A DNA stretch of 64,000 nucleotides from NCBI RefSeq assembly GCF_022429565.1, contig NZ_CP092487.1, forward strand, positions 212,001 to 276,000. The letters run 5' to 3'. Below the pieces are notes generated by a model. It worked only from the letters and a program-made list of their open reading frames with translations. It was not told the DNA's origin and made no database searches. Origin of the DNA: Lutibacter sp. A64 (lineage in GTDB: Bacteria > Bacteroidota > Bacteroidia > Flavobacteriales > Flavobacteriaceae). Shown in pieces: positions 18,075 through 27,571 of this stretch (position 1 is the first letter of the stretch; every line of letters begins with the position of its first letter). The position numbers and the translations under genes were made by a program.

Positions 18075-19787
18075 ATGAAATATATAAAAATAAAATTTGC
18101 GATTGCACTGCTAACTGTTTTTACAATAGTGAGTTGTAGTGATGATATTTTAAATACAGAAGCAAGTGATTCTTTTACAGAAGATGCAATTTATAGCGAT
18201 GTAAACCAAGCAAAACTTGTGGTGGTTACTGCTTATAACACTACAGATAGTTGGTCTATAAATCGCTCTCAATGGTGGACACAAAGAATAGGGATAGAAG
18301 GAGCTTCTTGGGAAGCTAAATTTAACTTTAAAGACTTAGATAATCCATATAAAATGAGAGGTGGATGGTCTCCAAGTAATGCTGGATTGGCATTTAATAA
18401 TAGATGGGCAACTTCTTGGGATTATGTGAAGCTAATAAATGAATTTTTAGAAAAAATAGAAGGTAGTGAAGCAATGGAGGAAGCTCCAGAAGAAGTAGCA
18501 CAATTAAAAGCTGAAATGACATTCTTAAGAGCTTTTACCTATTTTAATTTAGTTAAATATTATGGAGGTGTTCCAATTATTAAAAAATCATTTGGATTGG
18601 ATGATGAATTTAATTTATCTAGAGATAGTTTTGAAGATTGTGTAGATTTTATAGTGAATGATTTGGATGAAGCTGCTGCTATTTTACCAATGGAAGCTTC
18701 AGAGTTTGGTAGAGCAACTAAATTAGCGGCATTAGCGGTTAAATCTAGAGTTTTACTGTATGCTGCAAGTGATTTACATGACCCGAGTACTGTGCCAAAC
18801 GGACCTCTTTATGATTATGCAAGATCAACAAAATGGCAAGATGCAGCTGATGCTGCAAAGGCAGTAATAGATTTAGTTGGAGATCGTGATTTAATTCCTG
18901 TTGCAAATGCGACAGAATATCAAAATTTATTTTTACACCAAAATCAAGATATTTTATTCGCACGTTCATATGGAAGCCTGTATGCTGAAATGGCAAACGA
19001 TATTAATACATTACCAGATCAGGCACAATCACCTAATGGTTATACTGGCTGGGGCTTAAGTTCACCTTCACATAATTTTGCTTTAGAATTTAATATGAAA
19101 GACGGTACTAGAACCAATAATGAAGAATTTGATCCATTAAGCATAAATGAAGGAAGAGAAATGAGATACTATGCAAATCTATTATTTCAAGGAGCTTATT
19201 TTAGAGGACGTAACGTAGATTATGCTTTGGCAGATAACCCAAGTGATACAACTCCAGATGGATTAGATTCACCTAAAGGGTTAGGAAACCAATTACACTC
19301 TTCTAAAACAGGATATAATATAAGAAAGTTTCAAGATGAAAGCTTATCTACTTTAACAACTTTTTCTGTAGACCGTCCATATATAATGTACAGATTGGCT
19401 GAAATTTATTTAAATTATGCTGAAGCTATGTTTTATATAAATGAAAATATTGCTAGAGATTATGTTAATAAAGTGTCAAATAGAGCATTACAGCCAAATA
19501 TAGATGCTAGTGGGGCAGATTTATTAGAAGCTATTAAAAGAGAAAGAAGAGTAGAACTTTGCTTTGAAGGACATAACTTTTTTGATGAAAGAAGATGGAT
19601 GAATCAAGACCATATAGGTGGTTATGATATTAGAGGATTAAAATGGACAAAAGCTGTTGATGGTACCTTAAATTATGAAGAGTATACCGTTGTAAATAGA
19701 CCTTGGTTTGATTATAGGTATTATTTACCTATTCCACAAACAGAGATAGATAAAGACGCTTCATTAGAGCAAAATTATGGATATTAA
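18075..19787 (+). CDS. SusD-like surface glycan-binding lipoprotein
   Basis: 570-residue SusD partner of the SusC just upstream. Lipobox VSC followed by SDDILNTE (surface-export pattern). SusD hallmarks: EMTFLRAFTYFNLVKYYGGVP, DEAAAILP, IMYRLAEIYLNYAEA, ERRVELCFEGHNFFDERRWM and the terminal YYLPIPQTEID. No SGBP gene follows this pair; a terminator comes directly after. The pair is thus built differently from the two SusC-SusD-SGBP sets at the ends of the locus. Confidence 0.96.
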   Translation: MKYIKIKFAIALLTVFTIVSCSDDILNTEASDSFTEDAIYSDVNQAKLVVVTAYNTTDSWSINRSQWWTQRIGIEGASWEAKFNFKDLDNPYKMRGGWSPSNAGLAFNNRWATSWDYVKLINEFLEKIEGSEAMEEAPEEVAQLKAEMTFLRAFTYFNLVKYYGGVPIIKKSFGLDDEFNLSRDSFEDCVDFIVNDLDEAAAILPMEASEFGRATKLAALAVKSRVLLYAASDLHDPSTVPNGPLYDYARSTKWQDAADAAKAVIDLVGDRDLIPVANATEYQNLFLHQNQDILFARSYGSLYAEMANDINTLPDQAQSPNGYTGWGLSSPSHNFALEFNMKDGTRTNNEEFDPLSINEGREMRYYANLLFQGAYFRGRNVDYALADNPSDTTPDGLDSPKGLGNQLHSSKTGYNIRKFQDESLSTLTTFSVDRPYIMYRLAEIYLNYAEAMFYINENIARDYVNKVSNRALQPNIDASGADLLEAIKRERRVELCFEGHNFFDERRWMNQDHIGGYDIRGLKWTKAVDGTLNYEEYTVVNRPWFDYRYYLPIPQTEIDKDASLEQNYGY

Positions 19788-19831
19788 TAGTATGTTTGGG
19801 GTGTATTAAATACCTAGTATTTATACTTAAA

Positions 19832-19863
19832 AGATACCGAGAGTTTTTTCGGTATCTTTTTTT
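19832..19863 (+). terminator. Rho-independent terminator after second susCD
   Basis: AGATACCGA (19832-19840) pairs with TCGGTATCT (19849-19857), with a T-run to 19863. Confidence 0.88.
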
Positions 19864-19893
19864 ATTATGTTATAAATTTCACATTATTATAAA

Positions 19894-19959
19894 AGGTAAA
19901 ATTAGGTTAACAAAGGGTAAAATTTATCAATATAAAACGATGAATTTCTAATTACTTTG
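19894..19959 (+). promoter_or_regulatory. Paired-half-site operator with -7 box (site B), MFS-GH16-GH127 unit
   Basis: AGGTAAA (19894-19900) and GGGTAAA (19915-19921), start spacing 21; -7 box TACTTTG (19953-19959), 38 bp from the second half-site start. The MFS gene begins 129 bp further on. Confidence 0.78.
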
Positions 19960-20088
19960 TATATATATGCTTTTTATATTCGTTTATTTTTGAATGAAAA
20001 ATGATAGACAAAAGCATAAAAAACATGGAAGGAAGATTAGTAGTAATACTTAAATAAGGTAAAGAAACCTAACTAAAATAGTTTAAGG

Positions 20089-21654
20089 ATGAGTTCATAT
20101 AAGAAAAATGCATTTACTTACGCAACAATTGTAGCAGTTGGAGGTTTTATTTTTGGCCTAGATGCTGCTTTAATTTCAGGAACTGTAAATTTTATTACAG
20201 AAGAATTTTCACTAAATCCATTACAATTAGGTTTTGTAGTAGGGGCTCCAAGTATTGGTGTTTTATTAGCGTTGTTTTTTGCGGGGAGTGCTTGTAATTA
20301 CCTAGGTAGAAAAAAAACATTGCAAATAATAGCTGCACTATATTTAGTTTCAGCGGTCTCTTCGGCATTAGCACCAAGCTATTGGGCACTTGTAGCAGCT
20401 AGATTTTTAGGAGGGTTAGCTTTTAGTTCTATATCTGTAGCTTCTATGTATATAGGTGAAATTGCACCACCAAAATGGAGGGGTAAGTTGGTTTCTATGA
20501 CACAAATAAATATTGTATTAGGGTTGTCTGCAGCTTACTTTATCAACTATTTAATTATTCAATTTACCAATTCAGATGTATCTTGGGTAGATAATTTAGG
20601 TTTAAGAGAAAACACCTGGAGATGGATGTTAGGTTCTGAAATTTTGCCAGCTCTTATATGGCTTACTTTACTTTACTTTATACCTAGAAGCCCGTCATGG
20701 TTAATGTTTAATGGAAAAACAGAGGAAGCTAAAAATACACTTAGAAAAATTATTCCTGAAGATGAAGTGACTCTTAATATACAAGAAATGCAAAATAGTA
20801 TGGATATTAGTGAGCAAGATCATTCAATAGTTTCACAATTAAAGCAGATATTTAGTAAACCAATGCGTGTTACTTTCATAATTGCAACTACAATTGCAAT
20901 TGCCCAACAATCTACAGGGATAAATGCAATTCTATTTTATGCGCCAACTGTTTTTGAACAAATAGGAGGTGGGTCAGATGCAGCGTTTATGCAATCTATT
21001 TGGATAGGTTTAACAAGTGTTGTTTTTACAATTTTAGGATTGTTATTAGTAGATAAATTGGGGCGAAGACCTTTAATTATTTGGGGTATGGTTTGGATAA
21101 TTTTAAGTTTAGGACTATGTTTTTATGGATTTAATTCAGCACGCTATACAATTAATAATAATGCTATTGTTGAATTAAATGAAATTAATAACCCAGAAAG
21201 ACTTAATGCAATTGTAGGTGTAGAATATGATAGTGATATTTCATTTAAAAAAGCATTAGAAGAAACATTAGGTGAAGTAGATGCTCGTAATCACGAAAGT
21301 GTTTTAATACAAAAAGCAGCTAAAATTAATGCTATTTTAATATTAATAGGTATCCTAAGTTTTATTGCAGCATTTCATTTTTCAGTAGGGCCTGTTATGT
21401 GGGTATTGTTTTCAGAAATATTCCCTATATCTATTCGTGGTATTGCCATTCCATTTTTTACTTTATTAACAAGTATTGTAAGTTCAATGGTACAAGTCTT
21501 TTTTCCAAAACAACTAGCAACATTTGGAATAAGTAATACATTGCTTTTTTATGCAATAACCGTTGCCATAGGATTGGTAATTTTATATAAATATTTAATA
21601 GAAACCAAAGGATTAACCATTGAAGAAATTCAACTAAAACTACAAAATAAATAA
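20089..21654 (+). CDS. MFS sugar transporter (sugar porter family)
   Basis: 521-residue inner-membrane sugar symporter with about 12 membrane segments. Sugar-porter signatures: GGFIFGLDAALISGT (TM1), RFLGGLAFSSISVASMYIGE-IAPPKWRGK (TM4 to loop), QQSTGINAILFYAP (TM7), DKLGRRPLI, and the C-terminal ETKGLTIEEI. An extra loop of about 65 residues (about 340-420, with many Asn/Glu) sits between TM9 and TM10; such insertions occur in Bacteroidetes members. It would bring monosaccharides or small oligosaccharides made in the periplasm into the cytoplasm. The stop codon is 2 bp from the next start, so it is translated with the GH16. Confidence 0.93.
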   Translation: MSSYKKNAFTYATIVAVGGFIFGLDAALISGTVNFITEEFSLNPLQLGFVVGAPSIGVLLALFFAGSACNYLGRKKTLQIIAALYLVSAVSSALAPSYWALVAARFLGGLAFSSISVASMYIGEIAPPKWRGKLVSMTQINIVLGLSAAYFINYLIIQFTNSDVSWVDNLGLRENTWRWMLGSEILPALIWLTLLYFIPRSPSWLMFNGKTEEAKNTLRKIIPEDEVTLNIQEMQNSMDISEQDHSIVSQLKQIFSKPMRVTFIIATTIAIAQQSTGINAILFYAPTVFEQIGGGSDAAFMQSIWIGLTSVVFTILGLLLVDKLGRRPLIIWGMVWIILSLGLCFYGFNSARYTINNNAIVELNEINNPERLNAIVGVEYDSDISFKKALEETLGEVDARNHESVLIQKAAKINAILILIGILSFIAAFHFSVGPVMWVLFSEIFPISIRGIAIPFFTLLTSIVSSMVQVFFPKQLATFGISNTLLFYAITVAIGLVILYKYLIETKGLTIEEIQLKLQNK

Positions 21655-21656
21655 TT

Positions 21657-23147
21657 ATGAATTATTACAAAATTTATAGTTTCACACTATTATTAGGAGT
21701 TTTCTTATTTATAAGTTGTGGACCAGAAAAACATGATAATAAAACTACTAAAGATACCATTACAGAATCTTTATATTACCCATTTTCAGATTCTGAAAAT
21801 AAAGGAGGATGGGTATTAAATGAAGAAATTTCAGACGAATTTGAGGGAGCATCAATAGATACAACAAAATGGTTTGTTGAAGGTCTAAATGGTGATTATT
21901 ACATTTGGAAAGGCCGTGCACCGTCTCAATTTGTTTCACATAATGTAAGAGTTGAAGATGGTAAATTAAAACTTAGAACAAACTGGGAACCAGATTATGA
22001 TTTTTTTGAAGAAAGTTATACCGACGGAAATATGGGAACTTCTAAATATGGTGAATATAAAGGAGAACCAATGCCAATTACTACCGCTGCTGTAGTTTCT
22101 AAAAAACGCTTTTTAAATGGTTATATGGAAGTGAAATCTAAAGTTGGAAATGCAGCTATTACAGGTGCTTTTTGGGCTATAGGATACGAGCAAGAATTAG
22201 ATGTATATGAGTTAATGGGAAATCCAAAAAATAAAAAAGGTAATATTAGAGAAGATTCTTATTTAGCAACTGCTCATGATTGGAGTCCACCTGCTGAAAG
22301 ACCAACAAATGTGTTTCAACATACAGAGGATTTACCGTTTAGAACTGCAGATGAATTTCATGTATATGGTGCCGAATGGGGTGAAGATTTCTTAAAACTA
22401 TTTATTGATGGAAAATTAGTACATCATTTTACTCAAGATGATGTTGGCCTAGATTGGGTGCTAAATAATCCAATGGAAATTTGGTTAGATTCTGAAATTT
22501 TCTTTTGGTTAGGTCTTCCTCATAAAGAAGAATTACCAGTAGATTTTGAAATAGAATATATGAGAGTTTGGCAAAAACCTTCAGATAATTTATTGGCAAA
22601 AGATCGTGCTTTTTATGGTTTTGAAGGCCCAATACTATTTGAAGAAAACCCAAGACCGTTAACTATGGTTCCAGAAGATTCTAAACCAAACGACTATCAG
22701 AAATTTTGGTTGATAGATGATGTTTCTAAAAAATATTTTTCTATTGTTGAAGGTCAATATGCAAGTGGTGTAGAAAGTCTTCAATTTGCAGGATATGGTA
22801 AAAATGAAAATTTTGAAGTTGAAAAAGCAGCTGTTTTAACTCCAGAAGGAGCAATTAATATTCCGGCAGGCGAATACACATTCTCTATGAAAGTATGGCT
22901 AGATCAAGGTAGAATTGCTGATAAAATTTATGTTTCTTTTGAAAATCCTAAGTTAGAAATTGAATTTAAAGATTTATCAAAATTAGAACGTCGTCAATGG
23001 ATTACATTAGAATCAACTATTTCAAAAACTGAAGCTTCAGCTAAAAACGATCAACTTAAAATTGAAATTAGAAAAGAAGATTTACCTAAAGATAAAGCTC
23101 CTAAACTCTTTATTGATGACATTGCAATTAAAAAAACTATAAAATAA
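21657..23147 (+). CDS. GH16 endo-galactanase with C-terminal CBM-like module, lipoprotein
   Basis: 496-residue lipoprotein (lipobox ISC, Cys21). The GH16 domain is about residues 40-300, with catalytic ELDVYE (Glu180, Asp182, Glu185) and the same WKGRAPSQF and VEDGKLKLRTNWEPD segments as the GH16 at 10629. Residues ~305-496 are a separate beta module (INIPAGEYTFSMKVWLDQG, LERRQWITLE, KLFIDDIAI) that resembles the last domain of the two SGBPs in this locus and is absent from the first GH16. It is probably an endo-acting enzyme at the cell surface, tethered to substrate by the extra module. Translationally coupled to the MFS gene. Confidence 0.9.
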   Translation: MNYYKIYSFTLLLGVFLFISCGPEKHDNKTTKDTITESLYYPFSDSENKGGWVLNEEISDEFEGASIDTTKWFVEGLNGDYYIWKGRAPSQFVSHNVRVEDGKLKLRTNWEPDYDFFEESYTDGNMGTSKYGEYKGEPMPITTAAVVSKKRFLNGYMEVKSKVGNAAITGAFWAIGYEQELDVYELMGNPKNKKGNIREDSYLATAHDWSPPAERPTNVFQHTEDLPFRTADEFHVYGAEWGEDFLKLFIDGKLVHHFTQDDVGLDWVLNNPMEIWLDSEIFFWLGLPHKEELPVDFEIEYMRVWQKPSDNLLAKDRAFYGFEGPILFEENPRPLTMVPEDSKPNDYQKFWLIDDVSKKYFSIVEGQYASGVESLQFAGYGKNENFEVEKAAVLTPEGAINIPAGEYTFSMKVWLDQGRIADKIYVSFENPKLEIEFKDLSKLERRQWITLESTISKTEASAKNDQLKIEIRKEDLPKDKAPKLFIDDIAIKKTIK

Positions 23148-23269
23148 ATGAAGTTGAATAAAATATTAAATATTTTTCAATTTAAACTTAATTTAGGTTT
23201 ACAAACAAGTAGAGAATAAGCTATTTTAATATTTTTTAAACAACGTTTAGATTTTAAAAAAGAATATCA

Positions 23270-25258
23270 ATGAGTATAAATATAAACAACCATAACAACG
23301 CAATAACTAACAATTCAGAAAGTCCTTTTGCAAAATTAAAAAGTATAAACTTTGGTGATTGTAAATGGAATTCAGGATTTTGGGCTGAAAAAGTGAAAAA
23401 TGCAGAAGATAAAATGCTTCCTTATATGGGAGATTTATTATGTGGAGATATAGGTCACGCTTTAAATAATTTTAAAATTGCAGCAGGTGAAAAAGTAGGA
23501 GAACATAAAGGTTTTTATTGGCACGATGGAGACTTTTATAAGTTTATGGAAGCTAAAATGTACATTTATGGACTTACTAAAAATGAGTCTTTACTAAAAG
23601 AATTAGATGAATATATTGCTGTAATTGGACGCGCTCAAGAGGACGATGGCTACATTCATACACATATTCAAATTACTGAAGGTGCTGATAGATTTGAAAA
23701 TAGAAAATATCACGAAATGTATAATTTTGGGCATTTATTTATTGCAGCTTCTATACATTATAGAATTACTAAGCAACGTAATTTTTTAGATATAGCAATA
23801 AAACAAGCAGATTTATTGTATACTTATTTTATGCCAGACACCAAACATTATCAACGTTTTGGTTTTAACCAAACTCAAATTATGGGATTGGTAGAGTTGT
23901 TTAGAACAACAAAAGATGAGAAATATTTAAAACTTGCCGAAAAATTTATCAATAGAAGAGGAACTTATGAAATTAAACATGACGATACAACTATTGGTTA
24001 TCCTATTGGAGATATGGTTCAAGAAAGAACTCCTTTAAGAGAATCTAGAGAAGCTGTTGGTCATGCTGTTTTGGCCTTATATTACTATGCAGGAGCAGCT
24101 GACGTATATGCTGAAACCGGAGAAAAAGCATTAATTGAAGCGTTAGATGCTTTATGGGAAAATATTACAGGTAAAAAAATGTATGTAACTGGTGCTGTTG
24201 GCCAGGCACATTATGGAGCTTCTACTAGTTTAGATATGATTGAAGAAGGATTTATTGATGCGTATATGATGCCGAATATGACTGCCTATAACGAAACCTG
24301 TGCTAACTTATGTAATGCCATGTTTAGTAGTAGAATGATGGCTATTAAAGATGAGTCGAGATATGCAGATATTATTGAATTAGTATTGTATAATAGTGGT
24401 TTATCAGGTATTAGTATAGAAGGAAAAGACTATTTCTACTCCAATCCTTTAAGAATGGTAAATAATTCTAGAGATTATAATTCTCATGCAGATGTAACTG
24501 AAAGTCCAGTAAGACAACCTTATTTAGAGTGTTTTTGTTGTCCACCAAATTTAGTACGTACTATTTGTAAAACTTCAGGATGGGCGTATAACTTATCAGA
24601 AAACGGTGTAGCGGTAGTATTATTTGGAGGAAATAATTTAGATACAACTATGTTAGATGGTTCACCTTTAAAACTTTCTCAAGATACAGATTATCCTTGG
24701 AAAGGGATAGTGAAAATTACTGTTGATGAATGTAAGAATTCAGCTTTTGAAATTAAAATTCGTATCCCTAAATGGGCCGTTGGAAGTACCTTAAAAGTAA
24801 ATGGTAAAGATGTAGGTATTGCAGTTAATCCAGGTAGTTTTGCAGTAATAAATAGAGTTTGGAAAGCTGGAGATGTTATTCTGTTAGATATGCCAATGGA
24901 AGTAACTTTAGTTGAAGGTCATAACCGAATAGAAGAAGTTAGAAATCAAATTGCTGTTAAAAGAGGTCCAATTGTATATTGTATCGAAACTCCTGACTTG
25001 CCTAAAGATACATCTATTTTAGATGTTTATTTTAATGGTTCTTCGCAATTAAAAGCAACTCATGAAAACAACTTTTTAGGAGGTGTAACAGTTGTAGAAA
25101 CAGAACTTTTATTAAGGGCTAGTAAAACAGAAGATATGTACCAAACCGTTACAAAACCGAGCTTTACAGCGTTTAAAACACAGTTAATTCCTTATTTTGT
25201 ATGGAGCAATAGAGGACAAGCTGAAATGACGGTATTTATGCCTGTTATTTGGCTATAA
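23270..25258 (+). CDS. GH127-family glycosidase, cytoplasmic
   Basis: 662-residue GH127 (DUF1680) protein. The Zn/cysteine catalytic site known from the family is intact: Glu342 and Cys344 in YNETCA, Cys423 and Cys424 in ECFCCPPN. There is no signal peptide (the N-terminus MSININNHNNA is polar), so it should act in the cytoplasm. The paralog directly downstream (25449-27464) has a signal peptide. In Zobellia, GH127 members are alpha-1,3-(3,6-anhydro)-D-galactosidases that release anhydrogalactose from desulfated carrageenan oligosaccharides; other GH127 are beta-L-arabinofuranosidases. The Dau pathway nearby favours the first activity. The 122-bp gap upstream shows no operator, so it is likely cotranscribed with MFS and GH16. 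Confidence 0.92.
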   Translation: MSININNHNNAITNNSESPFAKLKSINFGDCKWNSGFWAEKVKNAEDKMLPYMGDLLCGDIGHALNNFKIAAGEKVGEHKGFYWHDGDFYKFMEAKMYIYGLTKNESLLKELDEYIAVIGRAQEDDGYIHTHIQITEGADRFENRKYHEMYNFGHLFIAASIHYRITKQRNFLDIAIKQADLLYTYFMPDTKHYQRFGFNQTQIMGLVELFRTTKDEKYLKLAEKFINRRGTYEIKHDDTTIGYPIGDMVQERTPLRESREAVGHAVLALYYYAGAADVYAETGEKALIEALDALWENITGKKMYVTGAVGQAHYGASTSLDMIEEGFIDAYMMPNMTAYNETCANLCNAMFSSRMMAIKDESRYADIIELVLYNSGLSGISIEGKDYFYSNPLRMVNNSRDYNSHADVTESPVRQPYLECFCCPPNLVRTICKTSGWAYNLSENGVAVVLFGGNNLDTTMLDGSPLKLSQDTDYPWKGIVKITVDECKNSAFEIKIRIPKWAVGSTLKVNGKDVGIAVNPGSFAVINRVWKAGDVILLDMPMEVTLVEGHNRIEEVRNQIAVKRGPIVYCIETPDLPKDTSILDVYFNGSSQLKATHENNFLGGVTVVETELLLRASKTEDMYQTVTKPSFTAFKTQLIPYFVWSNRGQAEMTVFMPVIWL

Positions 25259-25273
25259 GTATTAATTAAAAAT

Positions 25274-25318
25274 AAGCATAAAAAAAACTGAAGCATATAC
25301 TTCGGTTTTTTTATGCTT
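25274..25318 (+). terminator. Rho-independent terminator between the two GH127 genes
   Basis: Long stem from AAGCAT (25274) to ATGCTT (25318) that includes A7/T7 flanks and an inner ACTGAAG/CTTCGGT stem with one wobble pair. It ends the MFS-GH16-GH127 unit. Confidence 0.85.
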
Positions 25319-25335
25319 AAAATTTTATGGTTTCA

Positions 25336-25401
25336 AGGTAAAATAATGTTAACTGTGGGTAAATATTATTAATAGAATTTAAATATAAAATTGTTTTTTT
25401 G
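25336..25401 (+). promoter_or_regulatory. Paired-half-site operator with -7 box (site C), secreted GH127
   Basis: AGGTAAA (25336-25342) and GGGTAAA (25357-25363), start spacing 21. At the 38-bp position the -7 box is TTTTTTG (25395-25401), a weaker match than the others. It lies 48 bp before the ATG at 25449, so the alternative TTG start at 25413 would leave almost no leader. Confidence 0.7.
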
Positions 25402-25448
25402 TTTAAGCACTTTTGTGTAAATCTAAACTATTTATAAAAAACTTAATA

Positions 25449-27464
25449 ATGAAAAAATTCTTTATACTCTTTTTTAATGTATTATTTATTATCACTTCAT
25501 TTGGTCAAACTAATGGTATTATTAACAATGCTAATAGTTCTCATGTGAAATTTAAAAGTATTGATATGGGCGACTGCCAATGGACAGATGGTTTTTGGGC
25601 AGATAAATTTAAAGTAGCAGAAGAAGTAATGATTCCTTATATGGGAGAGTTACTAACCGGAGATATAGGCCATGCTTTAAACAATTTTAAAATTGCAGCT
25701 GGTCTTAAAGAAGGTGAACATAAAGGAATGAAATTGCACGATGGAGATTTCTATAAATGGATGGAGGCTTCAATGTATATTTATGCTCAAAATAAAGATA
25801 AAAAAATATTAGCTGATTTAGACCGATATATTGAAATAATTGGTAGAGCGCAAGCTCCTGATGGTTATTTACAAACACAGGTTCAAACCACTGATTTAAA
25901 GCGTTACGGAAATAGACAGTACCACGAAATGTATAATAGTGGACATTTATATACAAGTGCTTGTATTCATAATCGTATAACTGGAAAAACTAATTTCCTT
26001 GATATTGCAATTAAAAGTGCAGATAACTTATACGATACATTTATGCCTCAACCAGACCATTTAAAAAGATTTGGGTTTAATCAAACTCAAATTATGGGAT
26101 TGGTAGAATTATACAGAACTACAAAAAATAAAAAATATTTAGAGTTGGCAGAATTATTTATCAATATGAGAGGTAAATCTAAAGTTATACCTGATGCTAC
26201 TGCAAGTTTTAAGTTTATTGGAGATATGGTTCAAGAACGCACACCATTAAGAGAGGAACAAACAGCCGAAGGTCATGCCGTTTTAGCATTGTATTTTTAT
26301 GCAGGAGCAGCAGATGTTTATGCTGAAACCGGAGAACAAGCATTAATTGATGCTTTAGACAGACTTTGGAGTAATGTTGTTGATAAAAAAATGTATGTAA
26401 CTGGTGCGGTAGGACAAACTCATCATGGAGCATCTTCAAATGTAGATATGATTCATGAAGGTTTTATTAACGAATATATGATGCCAAATTTAACAGCATA
26501 TAATGAAACGTGTGCAAATATTTGTAATTCTATGTTTAGTTATAGAATGTTAGGTGTTCATGGGGAAGCTAAATATGCAGATATAATGGAATTAGTACTT
26601 TTTAATAGTGCTTTATCTGGAATTAGTATTGAAGGTAAAGATTATTTTTATGCAAATCCTCTACGTGTACATCACGATGGATATGATCCAGGAAATGATA
26701 CTGAATTTGATGTTCGTCAGCCTTACATTCCTTGTTTTTGTTGTCCTCCAAACTTAGTGCGTACCATTGCAAAAGTTTCTGGTTGGGCTTATAGTTTAAC
26801 AAATAATGGTGTAGCAGTAAATTTATACGGTGGAAATAAATTAGAAACAAAACAACTAGATGGATCTAAGATTCAATTGAAACAAGAAACTCAATACCCA
26901 TGGAATGGAAATGTAAATATTACAATTGAAAAATGTAAAAGAGAAGCTTTTGATATATTAATAAGAATACCTGAATGGGCAAAAGGTTCTACTTTATTAG
27001 TAAATGGAAAAGATATAGAATCTGAAGTAATAGCTGGTACTTATGTCACTATTAATAGAAAGTGGAAAAAAAATGACATAATTAATTTAAAAATGCCAAT
27101 GGATGTTAAATTGTTAGAGGGAAATCCTTTAATAGAAGAGGTTAGAAATCAAGCTGCAGTAAAAAGAGGTCCAGTTGTATATTGTGTTGAATCTCCAGAT
27201 TTACCAAAAAATACAGATATATTGGATGTATATTTACCTCTAAAATCAAATTTAACAGCAACGTATAGACCAAATTTTTTAGGAGGTGTTTCTACCATTA
27301 CTGGAGATTTTAAATTACGTCACGTAAATGGTGAAGGGATGTACAGAGAAATAGCAAAACCAACTTGGGAAACTCAAAAAGTTCAGTTAGTGCCTTATTT
27401 TGCTTGGGCAAATAGGGGAGAAAGTGAAATGACTGTTTGGTTACCAATTCTTTGGGAAGAATAA
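25449..27464 (+). CDS. GH127-family glycosidase, secreted
   Basis: 671-residue GH127 paralog of the enzyme just upstream; the two align along their whole length (DMGDCQWTDGFWADK, FGFNQTQIMGLVEL, GDMVQERTPLRE, KMYVTGAVGQ). Catalytic site: Glu353 and Cys355 in YNETCA, Cys431 and Cys432 in CFCCPPN. The start is placed at ATG 25449, giving a clean signal peptide (MKKFFILFFNVLFIITSFG then Q) and leaving room for the promoter. It should be periplasmic, the reverse of its paralog. A likely role is removing terminal anhydrogalactose before transport. It has its own operator and terminator. Confidence 0.92.
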   Translation: MKKFFILFFNVLFIITSFGQTNGIINNANSSHVKFKSIDMGDCQWTDGFWADKFKVAEEVMIPYMGELLTGDIGHALNNFKIAAGLKEGEHKGMKLHDGDFYKWMEASMYIYAQNKDKKILADLDRYIEIIGRAQAPDGYLQTQVQTTDLKRYGNRQYHEMYNSGHLYTSACIHNRITGKTNFLDIAIKSADNLYDTFMPQPDHLKRFGFNQTQIMGLVELYRTTKNKKYLELAELFINMRGKSKVIPDATASFKFIGDMVQERTPLREEQTAEGHAVLALYFYAGAADVYAETGEQALIDALDRLWSNVVDKKMYVTGAVGQTHHGASSNVDMIHEGFINEYMMPNLTAYNETCANICNSMFSYRMLGVHGEAKYADIMELVLFNSALSGISIEGKDYFYANPLRVHHDGYDPGNDTEFDVRQPYIPCFCCPPNLVRTIAKVSGWAYSLTNNGVAVNLYGGNKLETKQLDGSKIQLKQETQYPWNGNVNITIEKCKREAFDILIRIPEWAKGSTLLVNGKDIESEVIAGTYVTINRKWKKNDIINLKMPMDVKLLEGNPLIEEVRNQAAVKRGPVVYCVESPDLPKNTDILDVYLPLKSNLTATYRPNFLGGVSTITGDFKLRHVNGEGMYREIAKPTWETQKVQLVPYFAWANRGESEMTVWLPILWEE

Positions 27465-27503
27465 ACAAAATTTAAACTAATTGAATTTTTTTAAAATAAA
27501 ATG

Positions 27504-27544
27504 AAAATACTATGTTAACAATAAGATGTTTGCATAGTGTTTTT
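27504..27544 (+). terminator. Terminator-like hairpin after secreted GH127
   Basis: AAAATACTATG (27504-27514) pairs with CATAGTGTTTT (27533-27543, one G-U pair). The 3' arm ends in T residues. Confidence 0.6.
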
Positions 27545-27571
27545 ATTTGTATAACATAAATTATATTAATT

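Larger units (their letters stand above)
19788..20088. other. 301-bp intergenic region: terminator, then operator and promoter
   Basis: Contains the terminator at 19832-19863 and the operator/-7 box at 19894-19959. The ~130 bp between the -7 box and the MFS start shows no gene. Confidence 0.7.
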
